Assembly (NCBI GenBank): GCA_041398785.1
Contig: JAWKUA010000001.1
Span: forward strand, 62,001-126,000
Origin: Planctomycetaceae bacterium
GTDB taxonomy: Bacteria; Planctomycetota; Planctomycetia; Planctomycetales; Planctomycetaceae
DNA: 64,000 bases
Direction: 5' to 3'
Shown: piece after piece, positions 27,049 to 36,381 of the stretch
Layout: each line of letters begins with the position of its first letter
How positions within the stretch are numbered: the stretch's first letter is position 1
The notes under the pieces: generated by a model
Database searches by the model: none
What the model was told of the DNA's origin: nothing
The model's input: the letters and a program-made list of their open reading frames with translations, nothing else
Position numbers and translations under genes: made by a program

Positions 27049-30000
27049 TCAGTTCAGGAACAGAAATTCCTTGGAATTCAGCAGCACATGGCAGACGTCA
27101 GCCAGTGCGTTCCTCAGGCCGTCGCTGTCATCGATGGAGGTGCTCTGTTGCGATGCCTGCGTGTCCATGAATTCGCGAAGTTTCCCGATGACTGCGGGAT
27201 TGGCGGGTCGGGAATAGGCCTGTTGCCATGCCAGATTCAGCATCGCATCGACATCGTCACCCGTTTCCAGCAGCCGCGCCGCCCAGCGGTCGCACTGTTG
27301 AGCAATGAAGTCGTTGTTCAGCAGGATCAGCGCCTGAGCGGGGACGTTTGACGTGCCACGGTCACCGATGGTTGTCATGGGAGCCGGCACATCAAAGGCC
27401 AGCATGAACGGTGACAGAAAATTGCGATTGATGGAGATGTAGATACTGCGGCGGCCGTTGCCGTCCAGCGGACCGTTGACAGCGGGACGACCGCGTCCCT
27501 GCATGAAGGCTGTCAGGTGGACGGGCACGGGTTCACCGAAGAGCGTCGGATCCAGACTTCCGGACATCTGCAGAATCGCATCGCGAATGGTTTCTCCTTC
27601 CAGACGCCGGATATTCGCCCGATGCAGCAAGTGATTTGTGGGGTCAGCCTGTTCATCGGCTGATGAACGCTGGCTGCTGAGCCGGTACGTGCGGGATGTC
27701 ACCAGACTTCGAATCAGCCGCTTCACGGACCAGCCGTCGCTGCGAAACCGGTGGGCCAGATAGTCCAGCAGTTCCGGATTCGTCGGAGCCTGACCCAGGA
27801 CACCAAAGTTGTCCGTGGACGGAACGATGCCGACGCCGAACAGGTGATGCCAGACACGATTCACGGCGACTCGCGCGGGAAACGGATTGTCTCGCGACAG
27901 CATACGTTGACAGAGTTCCAGCCGTCCGCTGTGAGCCTCAATGCGCGGCTGTTCGGTGCCGCTGATCGCATCAAGAAAGCTGCGTTCGACGGGCTGGCCG
28001 AGATTCAGATGACTGCCGCGAATGAACAGCGATTCGTTTTCCGGCGTGCCTTCGGTCATGGACATCACCGGCACCGGCTGCGGGACATCGCGCGCCGCTG
28101 CGGTCCATTGTTCGGCCTTCTGCGCCCAGTTGTCGTCAGCAACCGGAACGAGTCCCTCGTTGAACACGGTTGCCTGAACGGCTGGCTGACTCGCGCAGGT
28201 CGCTGCCCACTGTTTGATGACGTCACCGCCCGCCGCGTTGTCGGCAAGTGATGCGGCAAGACGCAGGTTCGCGTCGCTGACGGTTTCGGCCGGCGGTTCG
28301 GCACCGGCCTGATTCGCGAAGCGGATTTCCCGGACCGTGAACCAGCCGCCGCCTTCGTCAAGGAACTCCAGATAAGCGCGATGTCCCTGATATCGATGAA
28401 CGTCCTGAGCCAGTCGGATCCACTGGAATGCGCCGCCGGTGTCGATTGGCTTGCGAGCCCCCGCAAACAGCAGCTCGCTGAATTCGTTCATCACGTAGCC
28501 GTCAATGACCAGTCGCACGCGCGTTGCTTCACCCGCGACGCGGATCAGGATTTCCGGAGCTGTCAGTTCGAATGTGGGGCTGGTCAGCGAACCCGTGAGC
28601 CCCGGTGACAGTTCCGCGGACGTGACGCCCTGGCCGGCCGACAGCTTTGGCCCGGCCGGCGTCCACTTGACGATTGGCCCGCGTCCTTCACGCGAGGAAA
28701 ACGCAGGGCCTGTGACGAACCAGCCATCGGGTCGTCCGTTGCTCAGATCGGCCAGCAGAGTTGTGTGATCGGATGCCGATGTCTGTTCGCTGGTTGCACG
28801 GTTCCTCCAGTCGGCGACGGGGGCCGCTTCTGCACTGCCGTCTGCCTGAGCCACCGTCGCCAGGCACGACAGCGGGTGGCTGAGCGCGCGAGTTTCCGGC
28901 TGCTTCAACAGTGTCACCCAGCGTTGCAGAAGTTCCGCGTCGCAGTTGTGTTCCGCGGCAGTTGATGCAGGATCGGCGCCACGGACGACGTCGATTGCGG
29001 CGGACGCGAGATTCTGCAGTGTTGCGGCGCTGGCGTGAGTTTCCAGCAACTGAGCCGTCAGCCGTTCCGTGTCGTCCTGAATCGCCTGCAGTTTCTCCAC
29101 CCTGCGACCGATCGCTCCATCGGGATCCAGCCACGCCGTCGTGCGCCGGGAACTCTGCAGGAACCCGGACAGCGCGTAATAGTCCTTTGAGGAGATTGGG
29201 TCGAACTTGTGGTCGTGGCAGCGGGCACAGGCAACAGTCAGGCCCAGAAACGCCTTGGAGAACACGTCCAGTTGATTGTCGATGCGAGCGGCTTCTTCAC
29301 CCTTCACGTCCACCGGCGCGTGTTTATCTTCGCCCAGAAACCAGAAACCCGTGCCGATCACGGATTCGTCAAAGCCCTGGTCAGGATTTCGTCGTGGATT
29401 GGGCAGCAGGTCGCCGGCGATGTGTTCTCGAATGAGCTGGTCGTAGGGAACGTCTGCGTTGAACGCCCGAATCACGTAATCGCGGTACCGCCACGCGTAC
29501 GGCAACGGATAATCAAATTCGTGGCCCAGCGTTTCGGCATATCGCACCAGGTCCAGCCAGTGCCGTCCCCAGCGTTCTCCGAAATGCGGTGAGGCAAGAA
29601 GTTCATCGACGAGCTTTGCAATCGCGTCATCGTCGCTTGCCGGGTCATTGACGAAGGCAGCCACCTGAGCAACCGTGGGCGGCAGTCCGATCAGATCGAA
29701 GTACAGCCTGCGAACCAGAGCGGGCCGGTCGGCATCCATGGTCGGCTGCAGTCCGGCGGCTTCCATTTGAGCCAGAACGAATCGATCAACATCGCTTTTC
29801 GGCCAGTCGGCATGTTCCACGGCGGGAGTTTCTGCACGCTGAATGGGTTGCCATGCCCAGTGAGCCCGCTTCCGTTCTTCCAGCGGAATTTCCGTGGCTG
29901 GCGGCGGAGCAGCGGTATCCAGGTCCTTCGGCCAGGGCGCTCCGTCGCGAATCCATCGGGACAGCAGATCAATTTCTTCCTCCGGCAGCCGTGTACGAGG

Positions 30001-30396
30001 CGGCATTTCGAAGGCTTCATATCTCACGGCCTGAATGATCAGGCTGTCATCCGGTTTGCCGGGCTGAACGGCCGGACCGCTGTCGCCTCCGTGAAGCATT
30101 GCAGTGCGGCTGGTCAGCAGCAGCGACCCGCCAGGTTCTTCCGCCATGTCGCTATGGCATTCGAAACAGCGTGCCTTGAGAAGCGGCAGGATCTTTGTCT
30201 CGACAAACGCACGTTGTTCACGGGAGATCTCCGGCGCTGTTTCAGTGGACTGTTCGGCGGACTGTTCGCCCGCGTCTTCGGCGGCGGTGACTTCGAAGCG
30301 ATGGTTTCCAGCGATCAGCAGGACACCGGCTGTCAGCAGCGCTGCTGGCACGAGTCGACTCGTCGGATGGCCGGAATTTGGAAGCCGTTGCGTCAT
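27049..30396 (-). CDS. PSCyt1-DUF1549-DUF1553 exported cytochrome-like protein
   Basis: 1115 residues. A signal/anchor segment lies at 15-32 (LVPAALLTAGVLLIAG). PSCyt1 follows with the CXXCH motif C77-F-E-C80-H81 and the downstream PGGSLLLTSRTAMLHGGDSG and FEMPPRTRLPEEEIDLLSRW. DUF1549 is at about 200-420 (FDLIGLPPTVAQVAAFV, WLDLVRYAETLGHEFDYPL, ACARCHDHKFDPISSKDYY). A central region of about 400 residues is beta-rich and may bind ligand. DUF1553 is at about 840-1110 (NRVWHHLFGVGIVPSTDNFG). This is the typical planctomycete architecture for c-type-cytochrome-like exported proteins. Function is not established. It shares orientation with the sulfatase and the other DUF1549 gene, but 386 bases separate it from the sulfatase. 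Confidence 0.9.
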   Translation of the reverse strand: MTQRLPNSGHPTSRLVPAALLTAGVLLIAGNHRFEVTAAEDAGEQSAEQSTETAPEISREQRAFVETKILPLLKARCFECHSDMAEEPGGSLLLTSRTAMLHGGDSGPAVQPGKPDDSLIIQAVRYEAFEMPPRTRLPEEEIDLLSRWIRDGAPWPKDLDTAAPPPATEIPLEERKRAHWAWQPIQRAETPAVEHADWPKSDVDRFVLAQMEAAGLQPTMDADRPALVRRLYFDLIGLPPTVAQVAAFVNDPASDDDAIAKLVDELLASPHFGERWGRHWLDLVRYAETLGHEFDYPLPYAWRYRDYVIRAFNADVPYDQLIREHIAGDLLPNPRRNPDQGFDESVIGTGFWFLGEDKHAPVDVKGEEAARIDNQLDVFSKAFLGLTVACARCHDHKFDPISSKDYYALSGFLQSSRRTTAWLDPDGAIGRRVEKLQAIQDDTERLTAQLLETHASAATLQNLASAAIDVVRGADPASTAAEHNCDAELLQRWVTLLKQPETRALSHPLSCLATVAQADGSAEAAPVADWRNRATSEQTSASDHTTLLADLSNGRPDGWFVTGPAFSSREGRGPIVKWTPAGPKLSAGQGVTSAELSPGLTGSLTSPTFELTAPEILIRVAGEATRVRLVIDGYVMNEFSELLFAGARKPIDTGGAFQWIRLAQDVHRYQGHRAYLEFLDEGGGWFTVREIRFANQAGAEPPAETVSDANLRLAASLADNAAGGDVIKQWAATCASQPAVQATVFNEGLVPVADDNWAQKAEQWTAAARDVPQPVPVMSMTEGTPENESLFIRGSHLNLGQPVERSFLDAISGTEQPRIEAHSGRLELCQRMLSRDNPFPARVAVNRVWHHLFGVGIVPSTDNFGVLGQAPTNPELLDYLAHRFRSDGWSVKRLIRSLVTSRTYRLSSQRSSADEQADPTNHLLHRANIRRLEGETIRDAILQMSGSLDPTLFGEPVPVHLTAFMQGRGRPAVNGPLDGNGRRSIYISINRNFLSPFMLAFDVPAPMTTIGDRGTSNVPAQALILLNNDFIAQQCDRWAARLLETGDDVDAMLNLAWQQAYSRPANPAVIGKLREFMDTQASQQSTSIDDSDGLRNALADVCHVLLNSKEFLFLN

Positions 30397-30790
30397 GGGA
30401 GTGACTTTGAAGGCGGGAAGCGGGCAGGCCCTGCATTGTGGCCGGTCAGCACGGCGAAATCCAATGCCGGCGGCGAATCCGGCGTACCTGCTACGACCGG
30501 AACCGCATTGCCGCTCAAGACGTGACGATTCTGCGAATTGAACGCCCGACAGCCGGATTCCGGGGCCGAACGCTTTTTGACGTCGGTATCCGGAGGCAGT
30601 ATGATAGTGGCTGGCCAGAGATTGCTGTCAGGTCGTTCGCAGGCGAAGCTTCTGAACCGATCCGCCTGAAGCGAATTCCTGCCTGACACAGCCCTCTGCG
30701 GTGACTTCCTGCCGGACTTTGTCAGGCGACCCTGGTGCTGAGAAATTCGCGACTTTTCCGCGTCAATGGCCGTTTGCCGAAACAGGTTCC
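30397..30790. other. Divergent promoter region
   Basis: This spacer lies between the leftward DUF1549 gene and the rightward kinase. No gene, clear repeat or RNA was seen; both promoters should be here. Confidence 0.45.
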
Positions 30791-33562
30791 ATGACTCAGC
30801 CATCCAGCCAGCTTGAACTTTCGGATCGGCCGGGACCGGGTGTTCCTTTGTCCGAGCGGCCTTTGGTGGCTGACGATCAGCAGACCGTGGTTCGGTCGCC
30901 GGATGGTGACAGCAGCCCGCCGGTTTCCGGTGTCTATACACCTGCGGGACAGGAACTTCTGAACCGACTGTTTCCGAACAACGGCCAGGAAGGTCTTCCG
31001 GAACGGGGACTGCGCCTGGCTCATTTTGAGGTGCGGGAACGCATCGCTTCCGGGGGAATGGGGGCCGTGTTTCTGGCCACCGACCTGGAACTGTCTCGCG
31101 ACGTCGCATTGAAGATCCTGCATCCCGGAACGTCGCGCGACGCGTCACTGGTCGCCCGTTTTCGCAACGAAGCGCGTGCCTGTGCCCGACTGAACCATGA
31201 CAACATCGCTCGCGTGTATTACACCGGACAGCAGGACGGCATCTATTTCATCGCTTACGAATTCGCCGACGGCCGAACCATCAAGGATCTCATTCAGCAG
31301 CGCGGCGTGCTGACGTCTTCCGAAACCGTTAATTACGCGATTCAGACAACGCTGGCCCTGAACCATATTTTTGCCGCGGGAATCGTCCACCGCGACATCA
31401 AGCCGTCAAACATCATTCTGACCGAAACGGGTCGAGTGAAAGTTGTCGACCTGGGCCTGGCTCGTCGCGAATCACAGGATTCCATCGGCGAAATCACTGT
31501 CGCCGGCACGACACTGGGAACCTTCGATTACATTTCTCCCGAACAGGCCCGCGATCCGAGAACAGCCGACATTCGCAGCGACATCTATTCGCTGGGCTGC
31601 ACGATGTATCACATGCTGACCGGTCAGCCTCCCTATCCGGAAGGCACCGCGTTGCAAAAGCTGCTGGATCACCAGGGCAAGACGCCTCCGGATCCGGCCC
31701 GGATCAATCGCGGCATCGAACCGGAACTGGCCGCGACCGTCCAGAAGATGATGAGCACGAATCCGGATCACAGGTACCAGGATCCGGGACAGTTGCTGGC
31801 AGATCTGATGCAGCTGGCAGCGTTCATGGGACTGCGCAGCGTGCCGGCCGAAGGCATCGTCTGGCAGCGAATTGAATCACCTTCCATTCGGCAGGTTTCC
31901 GGTGCCGTGTTTCTGTTCGGTTCCGTGGCGCTGATCTGTCTGGCGGCGCTGATCATGCATTTTGCTCCGCAGTCGCCTGTTGTCATCAGCGACGACGTGC
32001 CGACGCAGACATTTCCAATTCGGACGCCGACGGGACCGAATACCGCGATCGCGGCTGACTCCGGCGACGCGGACTCGGCGCGAACCAAACCCGCGAACGA
32101 TCGGCATTCGGAGCCACTGTCGCCAGGCGGCACGTCGACCGCACCCGGCAGATTCGAACAGGAGTTCAACGAATCCCGCGCGATTGCCGCCGCGAATTCG
32201 GACGATGAAAAGAACAATCCCGAGATCGCAGCGGATGACGAAGGCGCATCAACACGCTGGCAGCCTCCCGATGAATCCCCGGCGGCGACAACCAGCCGAT
32301 CCGACTCACCGGTCGGCATCGGCCGTCGGGGAGCGTTTGGTCTGGCCTCGATCAGCAAGAACAAAGTCGGGGACTACGACAGTCTTCGCCTGGCGATGGC
32401 CGAAGCAAAGGACGGCGACACGATTCTGCTGCGGTTCAATGGAATCCGCCGCATTCCGCGGGACGGTCTGGACCGGATCATGGGCAGAATCCTGACCCTG
32501 AAAGCGGACGAAGGATTCCATCCGGTTCTGGAATTTCAGTCTCCTTCCGGCGCGGAAACGCGTGTCGGCGTCTTTCGGCTGATCAACAACTCCACGCTGA
32601 CGATTGAAGGTGTGGGGATTCGTCTTTCCGCGGATGACAGCTTCGCCGGTGGTCAGTGGGCGGTGTTCGACTGCAACGGCCCGAACAAGGTCGTACTGCG
32701 AAACGTCAGCCTGGATGTTTCCGCGGGTCTTCAGCCGCGAGCCGCCATTTTTCGAATGAATGATACCAGCGGGTCCGATTCCGGATTTGCGCCGACAGGT
32801 GTCGTCCTGACTCGAGTCATCGCGCGGGGAGCCGCGGATCTGCTGTTTGTGGAATCGCAGTCGGACCTGGACGTTCAGATCAGCGATTCCGGCTTCGGCC
32901 TTGACGGTTCGCTGCTGAACAGCACGGGCAGCGCGTCGATGAATTACGCGCAGGGCGAACTGAAGCTCGATCTGACTCACGTGACCTGCCTGCTGACTCA
33001 GCCGCTGATCCGAATGCAGGACAGCGACGCGGTCACCGGCAGCGGTCCTCAGAGACTTTTGCCGGCCGTTTCCATCAACAGCGGCGGATGCGTGTTCGCA
33101 TCGGTCACAGGCGGCGGCACGCTGGTGCAGTCGCGGGGACACGCGTCGATCGATCGGCTGGAGGAACTGCTGACGTGGACAGGATCCACCAATCTGTTTC
33201 ACGGAATCGAATGGTTCTGGAATCTCGAAAGCAGTGAGGCAGAACTGACCTTCAGTTCATTCGACTTCGATGAATGGCGTGCCTACTGGCTTCAGCGGTC
33301 TGACGGTCACGAAGAGTCATCCATTCAGTTCGTCTGGAATGAAGCGACCTGGCACCACCAGGACGGCAATGTCGATCTTTCCGAAATGACCACCGAATGG
33401 CTAAAACTCGACGAAAAGCAGTTCTTCGGGCCGCAGCAGACTCGCCCGAGATTCCAGGGTTACGAAATCCCGGGAGTCAGTCCCGATGAACTTCCGGAGT
33501 TTGCCGGACCAGCCGAAGCCGCAGCGCGGCGACAGAGCGAACCGGTGGCTGATTCTCAATAA
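30791..33562 (+). CDS. Transmembrane Ser/Thr protein kinase with C-terminal extracytoplasmic region
   Basis: 923 residues from ATG at 30791; the frame is open 30 codons further but that part is not kinase-like. The kinase domain spans about 78-345: glycine loop IASGGMGAVF, VALKIL (K108), HRDIKPSN (D202), VVDLGLA (DLG in place of DFG, D220), YISPEQARDP and DIYSLGCTMYHMLTG. One membrane segment lies at about 369-391. It is followed by an acidic Thr/Ser linker and a region from about 510 that reads like a beta-helix (ADGDTILLRFNGI, LTIEGVGIRLSADDSF, VVLRNVSLDVSAG). The outer part may sense or bind a surface ligand. Substrates are unknown. An HtrA-like protease gene follows 30-130 bases downstream on the same strand. 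Confidence 0.9.
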   Translation: MTQPSSQLELSDRPGPGVPLSERPLVADDQQTVVRSPDGDSSPPVSGVYTPAGQELLNRLFPNNGQEGLPERGLRLAHFEVRERIASGGMGAVFLATDLELSRDVALKILHPGTSRDASLVARFRNEARACARLNHDNIARVYYTGQQDGIYFIAYEFADGRTIKDLIQQRGVLTSSETVNYAIQTTLALNHIFAAGIVHRDIKPSNIILTETGRVKVVDLGLARRESQDSIGEITVAGTTLGTFDYISPEQARDPRTADIRSDIYSLGCTMYHMLTGQPPYPEGTALQKLLDHQGKTPPDPARINRGIEPELAATVQKMMSTNPDHRYQDPGQLLADLMQLAAFMGLRSVPAEGIVWQRIESPSIRQVSGAVFLFGSVALICLAALIMHFAPQSPVVISDDVPTQTFPIRTPTGPNTAIAADSGDADSARTKPANDRHSEPLSPGGTSTAPGRFEQEFNESRAIAAANSDDEKNNPEIAADDEGASTRWQPPDESPAATTSRSDSPVGIGRRGAFGLASISKNKVGDYDSLRLAMAEAKDGDTILLRFNGIRRIPRDGLDRIMGRILTLKADEGFHPVLEFQSPSGAETRVGVFRLINNSTLTIEGVGIRLSADDSFAGGQWAVFDCNGPNKVVLRNVSLDVSAGLQPRAAIFRMNDTSGSDSGFAPTGVVLTRVIARGAADLLFVESQSDLDVQISDSGFGLDGSLLNSTGSASMNYAQGELKLDLTHVTCLLTQPLIRMQDSDAVTGSGPQRLLPAVSINSGGCVFASVTGGGTLVQSRGHASIDRLEELLTWTGSTNLFHGIEWFWNLESSEAELTFSSFDFDEWRAYWLQRSDGHEESSIQFVWNEATWHHQDGNVDLSEMTTEWLKLDEKQFFGPQQTRPRFQGYEIPGVSPDELPEFAGPAEAAARRQSEPVADSQ

Positions 33563-33595
33563 CTGACGACTGACTTCACGCCATAAGGATCCGTG

Positions 33596-33751
33596 ATGAA
33601 GTTCATTGCCACTTGCCTTCTCTGCACGGTCGCGGGAACGGTGGCCGGGCGTGGATTGCCGGTCATTCCGGAGCGACGTAACTGGCCGCTCAGCAGTTGC
33701 CGACGCTGCCGCCACCGGCACCGCTTCGCCAAAACAGCGGATCCCTGACGC
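33596..33751 (+). pseudogene. Out-of-frame signal peptide segment upstream of the HtrA-like protease
   Basis: ATG at 33596 opens a signal peptide (MKFIATCLLCTVAGTVAG), which is what an HtrA-type protein needs, but this frame stops at TGA 33749-33751 and is offset by one base from the protease frame. In the protease frame, a TAA lies at 33679-33681. Either a frameshift near 33680-33720 splits one gene, or the sequence carries an indel error. Confidence 0.5.
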
Positions 33752-34788
33752 TTCCCGCCGCGGCCGACCGGGATGATGCCACCGACGAATTTTCCGAACC
33801 GAAGGCGTACAACTTTGACGGACTGACGCCGGACGAAGCCGCAGCCGCCTACGTTTACGAATCCAACAACCGCAGCGTCGCCAACATCGCCACGCGGGTC
33901 GGCGGGGAACGAATTCTGTTTCGTGAAAATCCCACTGAAGACGCTGGTTCCGGATTCGTCCTGGATCGTGACGGCCACATTCTGACGAACTTTCACGTCG
34001 TCAATGACGCGGCGCGCATTCAGGTCACGCTGTTCAACGGCCAAGCTTATGAAGCCGAACCGGTCGGAGTCGATCCGATCAACGACATGGCCGTCATTCG
34101 CATCGACGCGCCGAAACAACTTCTGCACCCGGTTCGAATCGGTGATTCCAGCCTGCTGAAGGTCGGCATGAAAGCGTTTGCCATCGGGAATCCGTTCGGT
34201 CTGGAACGCACGATGACGACCGGCATCATCTCCAGCCTGAACCGAACACTGCCGGTGACGCGAGCCCGATCGATCAAGTCCGTGATTCAGATCGATGCCG
34301 CCATCAATCCCGGAAACTCCGGCGGACCGCTGCTGGATTCGCACGGACGACTGATCGGAATGAACACCGCCATCGCCAGCAGCACCGGTCAGAATTCGGG
34401 CATTGGTTTCGCGATCCCGTCGAACCTGATTGCCCGAGTCGTGCCGGAACTGATCCAGCACGGTCGCGTCATCCGGCCGGAAATCGGAATCCTGGAAGTG
34501 CTGCGCACCGAAGAAGGGCTGCGAGTCCTGCGACTGGATCCGTCGGGGCCTGCCGCGGCGGCCGGCATCCGTGGCCCGTCCGTCCGCCGCCAGAAACGAG
34601 GATTCGTCGTTTTCGAGTACGAAGATCGAGCCGCCGCTGACCTGATCGTCGGCGTCAACGACCGAAAAACGCTGAAGGTCGACGAATTCCTTTCGGAAGT
34701 CGAAAGCTACCGGCCCGGCGACACGATCACCGTCAGAGTGCTGCGCGACGGTGAACCTGTCAGCATCTCCGTCAAGCTGAGCGATTGA
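33697..34788 (+). CDS. HtrA/DegP-like serine protease with PDZ domain
   Basis: 363 residues from a TTG at 33697 (first usable start after an in-frame TAA). The trypsin-like triad is complete: H100 in ILTNFHVV, D130 in INDMAVIRI, S208 in INPGNSGGPLL. The FAIGNPFGLERTMTTGIIS and GIGFAIPSNL segments are typical of HtrA. A PDZ domain covers about 262-360 (GILEVLRTEEGLRVLRL, DLIVGVNDRKTLKVDEFLSEV). Such proteases degrade misfolded proteins outside the cytoplasmic membrane, so export is expected; the probable signal peptide is encoded just upstream in another frame (33596). It follows a transmembrane kinase gene closely and may share its transcript. Confidence 0.85.
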   Translation: MPTLPPPAPLRQNSGSLTLPAAADRDDATDEFSEPKAYNFDGLTPDEAAAAYVYESNNRSVANIATRVGGERILFRENPTEDAGSGFVLDRDGHILTNFHVVNDAARIQVTLFNGQAYEAEPVGVDPINDMAVIRIDAPKQLLHPVRIGDSSLLKVGMKAFAIGNPFGLERTMTTGIISSLNRTLPVTRARSIKSVIQIDAAINPGNSGGPLLDSHGRLIGMNTAIASSTGQNSGIGFAIPSNLIARVVPELIQHGRVIRPEIGILEVLRTEEGLRVLRLDPSGPAAAAGIRGPSVRRQKRGFVVFEYEDRAAADLIVGVNDRKTLKVDEFLSEVESYRPGDTITVRVLRDGEPVSISVKLSD

Positions 34789-34968
34789 GTTTCCGGTATT
34801 GCTCAAAGATTGACAGCCGCACGGCGAAGCAGCGTCTGACACGACATTGTCAGCCGTCGACGGATGGCGCCGTTGTCTATCCGGAGTTCGAGCGGCAGCA
34901 GACCACCACCGTGACCGCGCGAGCAGACGGTTTGCACCCACCCCACTCGAATCGAAAGGAGATCCGAC

Positions 34969-36255
34969 GTGATGGCTCCACCAATCGCAATCACCGGCCT
35001 GGTCCTGGCGACGCTGTTTTCCTTCCCATCCATCGCCGCCGCCGACGCGCCGGCTGTGGAATCGTTTCTGCTGAAAGGCCGACTGGCTGACGGAGCAGAA
35101 TCGTTGCAGGAAGCGATCCGCCTGAATCCCGACGACCAGCAGGCTCGCTTCAGCCTGGGTGTCGTGCAGTTCCTGCAGGCAGTCGAAGGACTCGGCCGGG
35201 ACCAGTATCGCTACGGTCTGCTGGCCGGACGCGGGCGAGCTCTGCCGTTCATGCGGCTGCCCATCGGGGAGAATGAAGACCCGGAACAGGTCTCGTACCA
35301 AAAGGCCCGGCAGATTCTGATCGATCTGCAGCAGCGACTGCGTCAGGCGGAACAGACTCTGGCAGCGATCAAAGCTTCCGGCGTCAAACTGCCGCTGAAA
35401 ATTGCTGACGCGAAACTGGACTTCAACGGCGATGGCATCGGTACCGATTCCGAATCGGTCTGGGCCGTGATGCAGACGCTGCAGCAAACCGCCCGCAACC
35501 AGGAACTTCCGCCGACTCCCGACATGACAATCACCTTCGACGATGCGGACGCCGTCTGGCTGCGGGGTTACTGCCACGTCCTGCTGGCGCTGTCCGACAT
35601 GGTGCTCGCCTACGACTGGCAGGATCAGTTCGAACGCACGGCGCACCTGTTCTATCCGAACGTCGATTCGCCGTACGAGTTCCTGGCCGAAGAAGGAACC
35701 GGACAGTTCTGGGGCTTCAACGGGCAGAACATCCTGGACCTGATCGCATGGCTGCATACGGTCAACTACGAAGTCACAGAACCGGACCGCATGCGTTCCG
35801 CGCTGGATCATATGGAAACCGTCATCCGGCTAAGCCGCCGAAGCTGGGAACTGATCCAGACAGAAACGGACGACGAAAACGAATGGATCCCGAATGAAAA
35901 GCAGACCGCCGCGATCCCCGGCCTGCAGGTCGCTCAGCAGGTCATCACCGGCTGGCATGAGTTTCTGGATGAGCTGGAAGCGATCCTCGCGGGAAAAAAA
36001 CTGGTCCCCTTCTGGCGAGGCATCAGGGGCGGCTTCGGTCCGTGGGACCAGAATTTTCCCCGCAATCCAAAGCTCGGCCTGAACGTGCGCCGGATGTTTA
36101 CCGAACCGACGCGATTCGACCTGGCACTCTGGGCGCAGGGCACCGCGCTGGTTCCGTACCTGGAAGAAGGTGACATCATTGAACCGAAGGAATGGCAGAC
36201 GATGATGGAACAATTCCGCGGCAACTTCTTCCAATTTGCACTGTGGTTCAATTGA
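34969..36255 (+). CDS. Exported TPR-like protein, unknown function
   Basis: 428 residues. GTG at 34969 has AAAGGAG 7-8 bases upstream and is followed at once by ATG 34972; either could be used. A signal peptide lies at 1-25 (APPIAITGLVLATLFSFPSIAAA). Residues 28-70 form a TPR-like pair (LADGAESLQEAIRLNPDDQQARFSLGV). The rest is mainly alpha-helical with a DFNGDGIGTD loop like a calcium-binding dockerin/EF-hand turn at about residue 147, and a conserved-looking C-terminal block (GIRGGFGPWDQNFPRNPKLGLNV). I recognise no family beyond this. It is the third gene in a rightward run with the kinase and protease. Confidence 0.75.
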   Translation: MMAPPIAITGLVLATLFSFPSIAAADAPAVESFLLKGRLADGAESLQEAIRLNPDDQQARFSLGVVQFLQAVEGLGRDQYRYGLLAGRGRALPFMRLPIGENEDPEQVSYQKARQILIDLQQRLRQAEQTLAAIKASGVKLPLKIADAKLDFNGDGIGTDSESVWAVMQTLQQTARNQELPPTPDMTITFDDADAVWLRGYCHVLLALSDMVLAYDWQDQFERTAHLFYPNVDSPYEFLAEEGTGQFWGFNGQNILDLIAWLHTVNYEVTEPDRMRSALDHMETVIRLSRRSWELIQTETDDENEWIPNEKQTAAIPGLQVAQQVITGWHEFLDELEAILAGKKLVPFWRGIRGGFGPWDQNFPRNPKLGLNVRRMFTEPTRFDLALWAQGTALVPYLEEGDIIEPKEWQTMMEQFRGNFFQFALWFN

Positions 36256-36381
36256 CCGGGAAGCCTCACGACGACGCAGCTCCGGCAGTACCCCTCGTTC
36301 CCGACCCCTCGTTCCAGGGCGGGAGCTCGGGGACGAGAGCATGAGTGAAGCCGGACGTGCATCGAACGGCTCCGGAATGCG
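36256..36381. repeat. Intergenic inverted repeat (CTCGTTCC.../...GGGACGAG)
   Basis: Around 36294-36337 a CTCGTTCCCGA arm faces TCGGGGACGAG with an internal CTCGTTCC copy. This is of the CTCGTTCC-type dispersed palindromes. It lies between two converging genes and could end transcription of both. Confidence 0.5.

Noticed and set aside
24000..30300. Several long plus-strand frames opposite the DUF1549 and sulfatase genes
   Set aside because: High GC leaves long antisense frames open; all lie opposite well-supported genes and lack family motifs.
33556..35811. 751-codon minus-strand frame opposite the HtrA-like and TPR-like genes
   Set aside because: It is rich in Gln/His/Arg in the antisense pattern and spans two well-supported plus-strand genes.
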